From Calvatia gigantea (lineage: Eukaryota; Basidiomycota; Agaricomycetes; Agaricales; Lycoperdaceae), in NCBI GenBank assembly GCA_025093985.1, contig JACAAK010000004.1:3782001-3846000 (forward strand): DNA of 64,000 nucleotides. Direction: 5' to 3'. Both the position numbers and the translations under genes were made by a program. Positions 23,316 to 34,820 of this stretch are shown here, one piece after another. Within the stretch, counting starts at the first letter, position 1; each line of letters begins with the position of its first letter. Below the pieces are notes generated by a model. It was given only the letters and a program-made list of their open reading frames with translations. It ran no database searches and had not been told where the DNA came from.

Positions 23316-23622
23316 TGTTGTGAACTTTCACCTATTCTTACTCACTTCATACTTGTCTGCATTCTACTCTGTCTTGTACCTGTTTCAGCTATTCTAGTCC
23401 AGCAATCTCCAGGTATTAACCCCCAGTAACTACTGTGCCATTGTCATCGGATGTTTCATGTAGTCATCTCCATCCATTCAACTGGATGTCTATCATATTT
23501 AAGCATACACACATACTCCTGTATTCTGTATGCTTAACCATCTCTTGTTCTCCTTCCCTTACTCACCCTCAAGTCTTAGCCTAAGTTGCAACCTGAGGTT
23601 TACTCAGACTAAGGTCATAACA
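23316..23622 (+). repeat. Gypsy-C 3' LTR
   Basis: A 307 bp LTR, TGTTGTGAAC to TAACA, preceded by the polypurine tract at 23305-23315. The base following is the fourth base of a copia LTR, not a copy of the left flank TTTGT. Confidence 0.95.
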
Positions 23623-24038
23623 TGAATCTCAATCCATACCACTACATTGGTTCAGTATATTTAAAGCTGAAATGGATCTTGAGTACTTCACTATTAGAAG
23701 CAAGATAATGAGCTATGGACACAGTACTAGACTGCACTCTAGGTTGCTGGCTACATGGTCTATTAGATACATGTGTAATATGCATTATGCTCTGTATATG
23801 CTACTGGCAGATAAGACCTCACCTGAATAGGTAGAATGGCACACAGACCAGAGACATTAGATACATATATAAGACCTATGTAGTATGTGTAGATTCTTTA
23901 GACAATTAAGTCTTTCTCTACAAACTGCCTCTATGCTATCCTCTAGCAACTGTCTACAAACAACACCTCAACAATCCCAGTGAGTATGACTACCCTCTGC
24001 TACTAGTGCACCATTACTGTAGTGTACTTGTCTCAACA
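23623..24038 (+). repeat. Diverged copia LTR remnant lacking its first three bases
   Basis: About 416 bp aligning along its length with the 408 bp Copia-1/Copia-2 LTRs in plus orientation (TGAATCTCAATCC... to TGTCTCAACA), but more diverged and nearly free of CpG. The initial TGT is missing because it abuts the Gypsy-C 3' LTR. It is an older solo LTR or LTR fragment. Confidence 0.85.
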
Positions 24039-24509
24039 CCCCATTCTCCAATGAAGAAAGGGAAACAATAAACAAAATACTGGAGAAGACAACCAATGAC
24101 AAACCCCAACCCAACCCCAAGCCATGAATGACTTAAACTTTATCCCTGGAGCCTTCTATAAGAAATGCAAAAAGCTCTGCCTCCTAGCAATTGGCCATTG
24201 GGCTAGCTATTGCCAACATACCATATGCCCCATCTGCTGCAAAACAAAACCAGGACACTATAAATGGTCCTGTCCCCAATACTTCTGCCAAATCTGCAAA
24301 ACCCAAAACCTCCAATATAAACCCAAACATTGTTCTCACTACCCTGAACATGTAGAGGCAGTAAACTAAATGAAGGAACACTATCAACTACTGGTCTATT
24401 CTAACCCATGTGATACCTTCAACAATGAAGACTATGATGATGGTGTCTCCCTCAACTTTTCCTGTCTGTCTGTGTAAATTTTAGAGTAATTTACCTAGAG
24501 ATAAGCTAA
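24039..24509 (+). mobile_element. Internal region of a small non-autonomous LTR element, with zinc-knuckle ORF
   Basis: An internal segment ending CTAGAGATAAGCTAA directly before the 24510 LTR. It holds the short Cys-rich ORF at 24124-24369. The last 120 bases recur almost identically at 27210-27330. The left limit is the copia LTR remnant. Confidence 0.65.
24124..24369 (+). CDS. Zinc-knuckle mini-gag-like protein of the non-autonomous LTR element
   Basis: An 81-residue ORF, MNDLNFIPGAFYKKC at the N-terminus, with eleven Cys. It contains CPICCKTKPGHYKWSC (CX2CX6HX4C) and further CxxC pairs, resembling nucleic-acid-binding zinc knuckles of gag proteins. A second, diverged and broken copy lies at 25506-25738 (MNDPNFNVKAFCNKC) and again at 35131-35363, always just upstream of the same LTR. 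No enzyme domain is present, so the element would need proteins in trans. Function is inferred from the motif only. Confidence 0.5.
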   Translation: MNDLNFIPGAFYKKCKKLCLLAIGHWASYCQHTICPICCKTKPGHYKWSCPQYFCQICKTQNLQYKPKHCSHYPEHVEAVN

Positions 24510-25136
24510 TGTTATGAACTTAACTACAGACTAACTTTACTCCTCCACAAATGTATTAACCCTTTACTTAGACTTTCCTATTTTTCCATATACCCTGGTC
24601 CATTCTTTATTTATTTATCATATATACTTCTATCTTTACTTCTTATGGCTTATTCTGAGTTATGTTTCTGTTCTGCCTCTCTTATTCTCATCATCGGACT
24701 CCTATCTACTTGTCTCTATCTTCTTATGATTTTATACCACTTCTTTCCATTCATTACTTATTCCCTATGACTTCTTAGATTACCAATTAACCTGTAGTAG
24801 TCCCCCATTGACTCATACCCTTTTACTATGTAATTACTCATCACTTATCCATAGCTAGTATATAAACCTTAAGTAGTACCTTTGTATTACCTTAGGTTAT
24901 TCTAGTAACAAGCTTTCCTATCTTCACTTATCTGCTACAAGGTTAACAACCTTGGGAACTGCAGTGGCACTTAACTTGGACTTCTCAGACAAGTATGAGT
25001 TTTACTCGAGAAAGTGATCTGAAGTCTATACAGAAGTCATTGAAACTTGCCAAATACTCCTAGGCTATAGTGTTGAACCTCTCCTTGAGTGGAGACAATC
25101 CAGGCCCAGTTGTAAAGTAGGATAACACATGTAACA
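24510..25136 (+). repeat. LTR D1 of the non-autonomous element
   Basis: A 627 bp LTR, TGTTATGAAC to ACATGTAACA. It is nearly identical to D3 (27331-27958) and related to D2 and D4. Differences from D3 are mostly transitions, including CG to CA. Confidence 0.85.
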
Positions 25137-25890
25137 GGTGTACAGATTGATATATACTACTCTACTGTCCATTGTCCTATTGTTTCATTATGTATGTAAG
25201 TCCATCATTGTCCATTAGGATCTCCAATTGTTATTCATGTCTGTGTAGCTGAGTGTGGGTAAGAGTGTGGGGTTGTGGGACAGTCCAGGGAGACCATTGG
25301 GGGTTGTCCTGATACCCCCTCTCCAGTGAACAGTACCTCCCTTAACTTCATTTCAGGTCTCCAACCAAGTGAATCCCTCCAGAACAACTGAAGACTGCTG
25401 TATACAACCTGATGGCCCATCTAGATCAGCTTATGGCACTCCAGGGCCAAGTAAAAAACCTCTCCAACCCAACCCAAAATGAATTCCCAACCCAACCCTG
25501 AGCAATGAATGACCCAAACTTTAATGTGAAGGCCTTTTGTAATAAATGTGCTAAATTACACCTTCCAGCTGTAGAACACTGGGCAAATAACTGTCCCAAT
25601 ACCACCTGTCCTATATGCCAAAAAGTCCAATCCAGACATTACTGATGGACCTGCCCCCAATATTTCTGTCAACTCCATAAAATATTAAACCTAAAGTATA
25701 AGCCAGAAGACTGCCTGAAATACCCTGAACACATATAAGTAGCTGAAGAAATGAAGAAAAGGTGATAGGAACAGACCTATGCAAGTCCCCACAATGCCTT
25801 TTATGATGAATACTATGACAATGGAGTATCCCTGGACTACTCTATCTTAACAGCATAAATTTCAGAGTAATTTACCTAGAGACAAGCTAA
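25137..25890 (+). mobile_element. Internal region b with broken zinc-knuckle ORF
   Basis: A 754 bp internal segment between LTRs D1 and D2, duplicated at 27959-28022 plus 34821-35515. It reads an ORF starting MNDPNFNVKAFCNKC at 25506 with CPIC knuckles, interrupted by TGA (SRHY-stop-WTCPQ) and ending near 25738. With LTRs of ~0.62 kb and an internal region of ~0.75 kb it has the layout of a short non-autonomous LTR retrotransposon. Confidence 0.7.
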
Positions 25891-26106
25891 TGTTATGAAT
25901 TTACCCCTTTCTGTCTCTCCTCATAATGAATTACCTTCTCCTCAGACTTATCTTCTTTATTTCTCTTCTATTTTTATTTATTAACATGTATAGTTCTAGT
26001 TCTCCTTCTTATAACTCATACTCTGAGTCATGTTCCCATTTTAACTTGTATTCTCACCCTTGGACTTCTATTTACTCATGTCCCACTTCTTAGAACTTGT
26101 ATTATA
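25891..26106 (+). repeat. LTR D2, truncated by the Tc1/mariner element
   Basis: The first 216 bp of the D-type LTR (TGTTATGAATTTACC...), identical or nearly so to D4 at 35516-35731, ending at the TA next to the transposon end. Confidence 0.85.
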
Positions 26107-27209
26107 CAGTAAGGGACAAAACCGTTCCAATGTTTTGAACTTTTCAGAAGATCAGCTCATAACTCAAGGACTACTGTGGCTGTGCACTTCCTAATTTAAT
26201 TGTAGATAGTCCAGTATCTTATCTAATCATATGCAAAGTATGATTATGTAATCCTTTGTTTTGGGGGAGTTATTAATTAATTAATATTTTAAGTACATTG
26301 GAACAGTTTTGTCCCTCTCAAATTCTGAGCACATGACTTCGTTTATTGCAATCAAATAAATACAAATAAAATCATGTGACCATGTAGGGTGATGTATAAA
26401 TGGATGTGCTTATTCTCAGGTGCAAATTAACTCCCCCACTATACCTTTACAACTATATGCGCTCTCTTTCCTCTACTCAGACCAATAGAGTCCTCTCTTA
26501 CCTGGACCAAGGGAAATCTGCTCATCATATTGCTTCTATTACTGGTCTGGGAGTCAGTACTATTTATAGGATTCGCTCCAAACATAGATCAACACTTTCC
26601 AAATCTGTTGGTGGCCGCCCATCTAAACTTTCTCCCTCTGATATCCACTATTCTGTTTGCCTCATCACCTCTCGCAAGGCTGACAATGCCTCCCAAGTCA
26701 CCAAATCACTTCAAAATGTTATTGCCCAGCCTGTATCCACCAAAACAGTGCGCAGGGCACTCAGAGGAGCTGGAATGAAGGCTGTAGTCAAGCGGAAACG
26801 ACCTAAACTTACTGCTGTCCATAGGAGGAAAAGGTTGGAGTGGGCAGAAGCACATGTTAACTGGACCCTGGAGGACTGGAAGAGGGTTATTTGGACAGAT
26901 GAGTCCAAAATCAATCGGTTTGGATCAGATGGAAGGGTTTGGGTATGGAAAAAGGCAGGAGAGGGGCTGAATGATAGATTGGTTGAGGGAACAGTCAAGT
27001 TTGGTGGAGGAAATGTGATGATCTGGGGTTGTATGCTGTGGGATGGAGTGGGGTTTGCCACTAAAATTGAAGGGAAGATGGATGCTGACCTTTATGTTCA
27101 AATTTTGGGGGGTGAACTAAAGAGGAGCATCAGGTGGTATGGGAAGAATGAGGAGGATATGGTCTTCCAACAGGACAATGACCCCAAACACAAGAGCAAA
27201 AAGGCTACA
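26107..27209 (+). mobile_element. Tc1/mariner transposon, 3'-truncated
   Basis: It begins after TA with CAGTAAGGGACAAAAC, a typical Tc1/mariner end. A 22-nt inverted copy of the terminal sequence (one mismatch) lies 160 bp further in, at 26295-26316, so the first 210 bp could fold as a MITE-like hairpin. The transposase follows. The right end is missing: at 27210 the sequence switches, within a short microhomology, to a copy of 24391 onwards. It cannot be mobile as it stands. Confidence 0.85.
26400..27209 (+). pseudogene. Tc1/mariner transposase, C-terminally truncated
   Basis: The cut-and-paste transposase of the Tc1 superfamily. It has an N-terminal helix-turn-helix (KSAHHIASITGLGVSTIYRI), a GRPS hinge (VGGRPSKLS), a second HTH (QPVSTKTVRRALRGAGMKA), and the first two catalytic Asp motifs (VIWTDESKINRFGSDG and FQQDNDPKHKS). 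The third catalytic acidic residue, usually in a SPDLNPIE-like motif, is absent because the ORF runs into unrelated retroelement sequence after KKATNWS. The initiator may be Met 26400 or the internal MRSLSSTQ at about 26457. Confidence 0.88.
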
Positions 27210-28022
27210 AACTGGTCTATTCTAACCCATGTGATACCTTCAACAATGAAGACTATGATGATGGTGTCTCCCTCAACTTTTCCTGTCTGTCTGTGTAAAT
27301 TTTAGAGTAATTTACCTAGAGATAAGCTAATGTTATGAACTTAACTACAGACTAACTTTACTCCTCCACAAATGTATTAACCCTTTACTTAGACTTTCCT
27401 ATTTTTCCATATACCCTGGTCCATTCTTTATTTATTTATCATATATACTTCTATCTTTACTTCTTATGGCTTATTCTGAGTTATGTTTCTGTTCTGCCTC
27501 TCTTATTCTCATCATCAGACTCCTATCTACTTGTCTCTATCTTCTTATGATTTTATACCACTTCTTTCCATTCATTACTTATTCCCTATGACTTCTTAGA
27601 TTACCAATTAACCTGTAGTAGTCCCCCATTGACTCATACCCTTTTACTATGTAATTACTCATCACTTATCCATAGCTAGTATATAAACCTTAAGTAGTAC
27701 CTTTGTATTACCTTAGGTTATTCTAGTAACAAGCTTTCTTATCTTCACTTATCTGCTACAAGGTTAACAATCTTGGGAACTGCAGTGGCACTTAACTTGG
27801 ACTTCTCAGACAAGTATGAGCTTTTACTCGAGAAAGTGATCTGAAGTCTGTACAGAAGTCATTGAAACTTGCCAAATACTCCTAGGCTATAGTGTTGAAC
27901 CTCTCCTTGAGTGGAGACAATCCAGGCCCAGTTGTAAAGTAGGGTAACACATGTAACAGGTGTACAGATTGATATATACTACTCTACTGTCCATTGTCCT
28001 ATTGTTTCATTATGTATGTAAG
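27210..28022 (+). repeat. Second copy of the non-autonomous array (internal a', LTR D3, start of b')
   Basis: Near-identical (about 1% different) to 24391-25205: the end of internal a, LTR D3 at 27331-27958, and 64 bases of the next internal region. It continues at 34821 after Copia-2. The copies match through 26106/35731, so a segment of at least 1.7 kb was duplicated before Copia-2 inserted. Confidence 0.85.
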
Positions 28023-28430
28023 TGTTGAATCTCGATCCGTACCACTACGTTGGTTCAGTCTATTTATAGCTGAAACGGGTTCTTGAGTACTTCACTCTTG
28101 AAGAGAGATAACGAACAATGTACTAGACCGCACTTTAGGTTGCTGGTCATGGTCTATTAAATAGAACAATGTATGCAGTATGCTCTGTATATGCTACTGG
28201 CAGATAAGACCTCACCTGTATTAGGTAGAACGGCGCACAGACCAGAACTATCATGTATATAAGACCTATGTAGTATGCGTACATTCCTTAGACAATCCAG
28301 TCTATTCTCTGCCCATCATTCCACTCAGATATCCTCTAGCTACAGTCTATAATGCGCATCTCAACAAACCCAGTGAGTACGACTCCCCTCCACCACTAGT
28401 GCAAACTATTGTGGTGTACTCGTCTTAACA
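28023..28430 (+). repeat. Copia-2 5' LTR
   Basis: A 408 bp LTR, TGTTGAATCTCG to CTCGTCTTAACA. It retains CpGs at the three sites where the 3' LTR has TG or CA. Confidence 0.96.
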
Positions 28431-28443
28431 GGTTATGGGCCCC
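28431..28443 (+). other. Copia-2 primer-binding site
   Basis: GGTTATGGGCCCC directly follows the 5' LTR, identical to the Copia-1 site. It is compatible with priming by an initiator tRNA-Met fragment, as described for copia-type elements. Confidence 0.65.
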
Positions 28444-28628
28444 GACCGCCGCTCACTCCAACCGCGCTTTGCAATGCTGGTAGAGTGTAGGAGGCTACGG
28501 TCATATGCAACCTGGGAGACGGTGGCCCTTTGGTCCATTTGATCCCTGAGTCTGCCCCATGTTGTGACGTGTGCATCACGCACTGCAGTCCTACATAATG
28601 CTAACGCATGTTTACTCTATTCTTAGAT

Positions 28629-31600
28629 ATGTCTAAACCGGCTTCTGCTCCACCGGGTTTTGTACAAACCCCTAGCGGACAGCTTCCTGTCCTTACTGGG
28701 ACAGGTAACTACTGTATACCATTTGGTCGCTTTGCCTTCGGTCTGCACTTATGTGCATTTCCTTAAACGACTGCTCCTGGACCAGATGGGATTTCTCTGG
28801 AGCAATGGATGAACCAGTCCAATACAAGCAGGCTTATGGACCTGAACACCCTGCTGTCCTGGCGTCCAGCACTTCACCGGCACGTCCCGCATGACCAGGA
28901 ACTCCAATTCCTGCGACTGCTGAGGAGCGCCGCAGTGTTGGGATGGCCAACAACCTCCGAATGCGTGCTCTTGGGTTGATTGAGTCTACTCTCCCCAACA
29001 GTATGTTAAAGCATTCTGCCTGGGATGCTCGCACTCTCTGGTCTCAGTTGCAGGGCCAATACGGCCTTCCTGGACCAGCCCAGGTCTATAACGAGTTCAT
29101 TCGTGCTATAATGTTTGAACTCCCTCTCGGTGGTGATCCATTGCTCAAGATGAGCAAGCTCCAGCAGATCTTCGGGCAGCTTAATGCCATGGATAGTGGC
29201 ATCGCCCCAGAAATCGAAACGATGATCCTCCTCCACTCTCTCCACCCATCTTTGAGCCATGTAGCTCAGATGCTCCTCACCTCGAACATGTTGCTCCACG
29301 AGCTGACGTGGGATAAGGCCTGAAGTGGCATTATAGCCGCTTACGCCTCCAACCAGACCGCCCATGCGCAACGAGCGCACTTTACTCCACGACAAGGAGG
29401 TGGGCAGCAGCAGCAGCAGCAGCGCCAGCAGCAGGGGAAGCAGCAGCCTTCGGGGTCTAAAAAGCCCCAGCAGCAGCCCCAGCAGCAGCAGCAGCAGCAA
29501 AAGCCATCTGGAGGAGAAGGCGATGGCAACAAGAAACGCCGATGGTGCCCCCGAGGAAAGGGAAAGGGAAAAGGAAAAGAGGGAGGTGCGCAAGGCAATG
29601 CTGCCACCTCTTCCAGTTATATTCAGGATGTGGATATCGTGTCGCAGGCACAGACGATGCTGCCACCATCCACTCGTTCCCTTGTAGAAGCAACGCGTCG
29701 AGCCAAAACACCTCCCGTTGCCTCTAATTCCATTGCCACTGGCAGTAATGCCACTCCGCTCATGTCGCACATCACTGCGCCCGAGCCTGAAGCTCGTCGC
29801 AAACCTTTGGTGAAAGCCAAGGTTACCGCATTGAAGAAGTGGGACGAACGTCTCAAATCAACTTCTTTGTCAGGCAAGAGTTCGGAGGAGATGTGGAAGC
29901 GATTTGATGAGATGGATGTTGAGCATACTCCATCCACCGTCACAAGGGAGGAAGACGAAATCGTGTGGCCGGCTCCTGTGTATAACAAGCCGGCGATTAT
30001 CAAGAAGCCCAAGCCGCTCAAGAAGAAGCAGGTGCCGAAGGTAATCAAGTCTGTCCTCGAGTCAGTCTTAGATGACAACGACTCGGACACCGACTACGGT
30101 TCCGACGGAGGGTGTGGGTCAGTACCTTCAACTGACTATTATTCTTGTTCTGATGCAGAAGATGATGTACAGCCCCATCAATGGATGGGACAGAACAATA
30201 CAGACGCAGGGTCTGTCCACCTCGGAGCGGGACGCCCTGGAGATTCCGAGGTTGAGTTGGGACGACGAGGTGGCTGCTGAAGAGAGCGGGGCACCTATGC
30301 AGATGTAGCACGTCATCCACCTCCTGTAGGGACTCGTCGTAGACACCGCTGTACAGATTTCCTCAACTGCAATGTATGCTGGAAGCATGCCCAAGGCGCT
30401 TCCCCTTCTGCTTATTCCGCTAGTGAAACTAAGCCGGAAAGTAAGATGTCGGCTACATATACCGTGAACAATCACGAGTATTCAGACAAGTTAAGGTCAG
30501 AACTCCACGAAGAGCACGAGGATTTTAATCAGATCATCACATATCACATTTGTGATTTGTCTCAGTGTCAAAAGTGTAGAGAAGAAGGGAATAAACATTC
30601 TGTGAATAACGCAGATTGGCTCCTTGATTCTGGAGCATCGTACCATGTCACCGGTTATCTCTCTGATTTTGCAGAGGTTAAGATGGACCATTTCGGGCTT
30701 ATACAAGCCGCTGGCAACCAGATCTATGAAATGACAGGACGAGGATCTGTGATTTTCCAACATGACATGGTAGACAAAGGCAAGACCAAGAGCACTACTT
30801 CATGTATTGCGCCGGTCTTTTACATCAAAGAAATCACAGAACGGTTAATGTCCTTGGGCCAGATTCTTCGGAATGGCTATACTTTAGAGGCAACCGTTAA
30901 AGGGACCACCATCCGTGATAAATCAGGATGAGCAGTATTGTCCGCCTGGCCTCATCGTTTGTTTAAAAACAACGTACATATGGTGCACACGTATGTCTTG
31001 CAAAATAGCAAGGAGAAACCAGTAGCATTGACATTACGCCAACTTGATTATATCGATTGGCATCGTCGAATGGGACACCCTTTGGATCACGCGCTCTCCA
31101 AGCTTCCAAAGCACGTAGAGGGCATCACGTCAATTCCCGCACCATCTACTCGGAAAGGCATTTGCGATGGCTGTGCCAAGGGGAAAATGCATAATAACCC
31201 CTTTCCGATTAATTCCAAGCGAGCCACCGCAGTCTTTGAGCTATGTCACTCAGACTTGCTGGAACTACCCGTCATTAGCTACCATAAATATAAATGGGCA
31301 ATGACATTTCTTGATGACTTTTCTTCTCATGCACATATAGTCCTCCTTCGAAAGAAGTCTGAGGCTCCTGAAAAGCTTATTCAGTTGATAAGTGTGTTAG
31401 AGAACCTCTCCGGAATGCGAGTCAAACGACTTCGCACCGATAATGGAGGAGAATATGTCAATGAAAGGTTATTGGCAGGACTCGCGGCGCGTGGAATTAC
31501 CCATGAGACCACTGCCCCCTATGCGCATCAGCAGAATGGGAGAGCAGAGCGACTGAACTGCACCCTACACGAGAAAGCCCAAGCTATAAGGCTACAGGCA

Positions 31601-34387
31601 TGTCTACCTGACTTGTGGTGGGAATTTGCATTGAACACAGCTGTGCATTTATATAATCGCATGCCAGTCCAGCGTCTGCAGTGGAAGACACCTTTTGAGT
31701 GTTATTCGAGGGAAAAACCAGATTTGTCCCATATTTGTGTGTTTGGATGCGGCGCATATGTATATCTACCCGATGAGATCCGCCCAAACAAATTGTCCAC
31801 AAAATCCGAGATTATGATCTTTCTTGGATATAAAGGTAGCAAAAACTACATCTTTATGCGGCACACGACAGGCAATGTGATTTTTATATCACCAAACGCC
31901 TTATTCGACGAGGGATATTTTCCCAAATGCCCCGATTCAGTGCCGGATAGCAGTAACCAGCCTAATTATGGAGGAGAGAGAAATCTGCCTAGACCAGGAT
32001 TAAAGGATGAACTACCTATTCCGCCATCTTCGGATGATGCTGGAATTGTTCCACCTCCACCTGATCACCCAGTATCATTACCTCCGGTTTCTCCACCATT
32101 TAAACCGAAATATTCTCCGCCTACACCTCCTTTACCCCGGCGAGATTCTACTCCGCCAGACAGCATAAATTCACGACGGCCATCACCAGGCAATACACCA
32201 CCTTGGGTTCCCCCACCTGAGTCGCCACCTTCACGTGGAACGACCGTTGAGGAGGAGCCTGATTTACGTGATAATTGGCATGTGGACAGAGATGTATGGG
32301 ATACCGAGAACGAGGAATTCCCAATCCCTGTTCCCAAACGTCGAGCTGTTGGTTCTGACCAGGTAGAGCCGCATCGTTCTGAACGACAAGGCAGGCCTCC
32401 TGTCAGACCAGGTAATATATATGGAGAAAATAGGCGTCCAATTTCGATTGAAAGAGAAATAGATCGGACTCACCGACAAGAGCAGCAGAGGCAAAGGCAG
32501 CGCGTACGCACCAATGCCCCTCCAGATGAAGTAATTCGTGAGCGAAGAGCAAGGACTAACTATCCTGAATATGTGAGGCAAAGAGTTCGTGCTGAGCGGT
32601 ATCTGCCACAACCCTTTGATATGCCTCCATTTCAGCTCCCTCCACGTCCGGAACTGCCACCTATGCCTGAAAACAATGATCCAACATCTCACGATGTAAA
32701 TGACATGGACATTGAAAGGCTTGTCACTGAGGGAGGAGTAAAACTGATCGATTTCTTGATACAGACGGTACATAATACCGCACACAGAGAGCCTGAAACT
32801 TTCCATGACATGCTTAAGCTTCCTGAGCCTATTAAGGCAAAATGGATGGCTGCGTGTATCGAGGAACTTGAAGTGTTAAAGAAACGAGGGGTATACGAAC
32901 TAGTAGATCTTCCGAAAGGAAGGAGGACGGTGAAAAACCATTGGGTATTTCTCGAAAAGTCTGATGGCCGCCTGCGAGCTCGCTTAGTTGCGAAGGGTTT
33001 CTCGCAGATTGAAGGCATCAACTATAACAAGCTTTTCTCACCAGTTGTCCGCTACGAGTCTGCGCACGTAAGCTTCACACTCGCTGCAATCCATGATTGG
33101 GATATGCATAGCGTCAACGTAAAAACAGCCTATTTATATGGCAAACTGGATGAGGAAATATACATGGAACAGCCCGAAGGGTTTCGACTTCCCGGGCAGG
33201 AAGGAAAAGTATGGAGACTTAGACAAGTGATTTACGGCCTTAAACAAGCCGGTCGCCAGTGGTGGAAAGAATTGCATCAATCTATGATTGAGCTGGGTTT
33301 TACCTGCTGCAAATCTGACTACGCTGTATATTTTCACAGACATCCAAAGACAAAAGAGCTAGTAGTAGCCATTGTTTATGTTGATGACGTGAATTTCTTG
33401 GGAAAGAAAAACTCCCCCCTCCTCAAAGAGTTGAAGGGAAAGTTCACGAAAAAGTGGGAATGCAGAGACCATGGTCCCTGTGAAGAATTCCTTGGGATGA
33501 AAATCTCGAGGAATTGCTCCAAGCATCAAATCTTCATCCAACAGGTGAAATACCTGGATAAGATATTGCAGTGCTTCCAGGTTCCGCAGTCTGCCGCGGC
33601 TAAGACACCATTGCCCGCTGGCTTCCAGTTCATAACGAACAAAGACACTGCATCTGCCCCCTTCCGTCAAAAGTACCAACAATTGGTTGGATCTTTAATG
33701 TACTTGATGATTGGCACTAGGCCCGACATAGCCTTTGCTGTAGTTAAGCTGGCACAACATGCCGCTAACCCTGCACCCGAGCACTATCGCGCTGGAATTC
33801 ATGTATTAAAGTACTTGTCTATGACAAGGAACTATGCATTGAAATATGAAGGCAATACTGGGAAACTGACGGTGACGTTGGAATGTCTCAGTGACTCAGA
33901 TTGGGCTCAAGATACAGAAACCCGCTGATCTGTATCGGGAAATGTTTGTATGATCGCGTCTGGTGCTGTCACCTGGACTTCACGGCGACAAAAGATGGTT
34001 TCATTATCGTCCACTGAGGCGGAATATAAAGAACTGTCTGACGCTTCACGACAAGTGAAATGGCTGTCACAGCTTCTGGAGGAGCTCAATATTGAGCACC
34101 CAACTCCTATTCTCTATGGTGACAATGATGGATCCAAATTTTGGACTGAAAATCCCATTGTTGAAAAACGATCGAAGCACGTGGATATTCATTACCACTA
34201 TGTGCGAGAATTAGTCGAGGAGGGTATTATTGTTATTGGTGATGTGTCTTCACAAGACAATCCCACCGATATCTTTACAAAGAATCTTGGCGTAACTAAA
34301 ATCAATCTCTTCCGCCCTGAACTAGGACTGATTTTCGGTTCTGATATCGAAGCATGGGATAAAGCCACTCAATCAATGAAACGTTAA
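28629..34387 (+). pseudogene. Copia-2 gag-pol polyprotein
   Basis: One long frame interrupted by few defects. ATG 28629 starts MSKPASAP. Gag has a small insertion near 28708 that shifts the frame (Copia-1 lacks it), then MANNLRMRALGLIE (28943) and a Gln-rich tract (29400-29505). The protease motif is WLLDSGASYHVTG (about 30620). From 30938 a 996-codon stretch is open: integrase (HRRMGHP; HSDLLELP; DNGGEYVNERL; QQNGRAER), a Pro-rich linker, RT (VNVKTAYLYGKLDEEI; YVDDVN) and the start of RNase H. RNase H continues at 33950-34387 (SSTEAEYKEL; HVDIHYHYVREL). TGA stops at 29321, 30929 and 33926 are CGA in Copia-1. Confidence 0.94.
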
Positions 34388-34412
34388 TCTCCCTCCTTCA
34401 AGTGAGGAGGAG

Positions 34413-34820
34413 TGTTGAATCTCGATCCGTACCACTACATTGGTTCAGTCTATTTATAGCTGAAATGGGTTCTTGAGTACTTCACTCTTGAAGAGAGATA
34501 ACGAACAATGTACTAGACCGCACTTTAGGTTGCTGGTCATGGTCTATTAAATAGAACAATGTATGCAGTATGCTCTGTATATGCTACTGGCAGATAAGAC
34601 CTCACCTGTATTAGGTAGAACGGCGCACAGACCAGAACTATCATGTATATAAGACCTATGTAGTATGCATACATTCCTTAGACAATCCAGTCTATTCTCT
34701 GCCCATCATTCCACTCAGATATCCTCTAGCTACAGTCTATAATGCGCATCTCAACAAACCCAGTGAGTACGACTCCCCTCCACCACTAGTGCAAACTATT
34801 GTGGTGTACTCGTCTTAACA
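34413..34820 (+). repeat. Copia-2 3' LTR
   Basis: A 408 bp LTR differing from the 5' copy at three positions near its start and centre, all CpG transitions. The GTAAG duplication follows. Confidence 0.96.

Larger units (their letters stand above)
9169..23622 (+). mobile_element. Gypsy-C: full-length chromodomain Ty3/gypsy element, twice interrupted
   Basis: A plus-strand relative of Gypsy-B with 307 bp LTRs (9169-9475, 23316-23622), gag, pol and ORF3. It is interrupted by Copia-1 (12213-19005) and a 1.3 kb insert (21373-22683). Without these it would be about 6.35 kb. The flanking pentamers do not match (TTTGT at 9164-9168, TGAAT at 23623-23627), unlike every other full element here, which suggests recombination between elements. 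The polypurine tract is at 23305-23315 and the primer-binding region at 9476-9485. Confidence 0.93.
28023..34820 (+). mobile_element. Copia-2: full-length Ty1/copia retrotransposon, recently inactivated
   Basis: A complete 6798 bp element with 408 bp LTRs (28023-28430, 34413-34820) and perfect GTAAG duplications (28018-28022, 34821-34825). The primer-binding site is at 28431-28443 and the polypurine tract at 34402-34412. The LTRs differ at only three sites, each CG in one and TG or CA in the other, so this is the youngest full element in the window. It lies in the internal region of the non-autonomous LTR array. Confidence 0.97.

Noticed and set aside
32065..32806. Minus-strand ORFs across Copia-2
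   Set aside because: Antisense shadows of the Pro-rich linker and RT.
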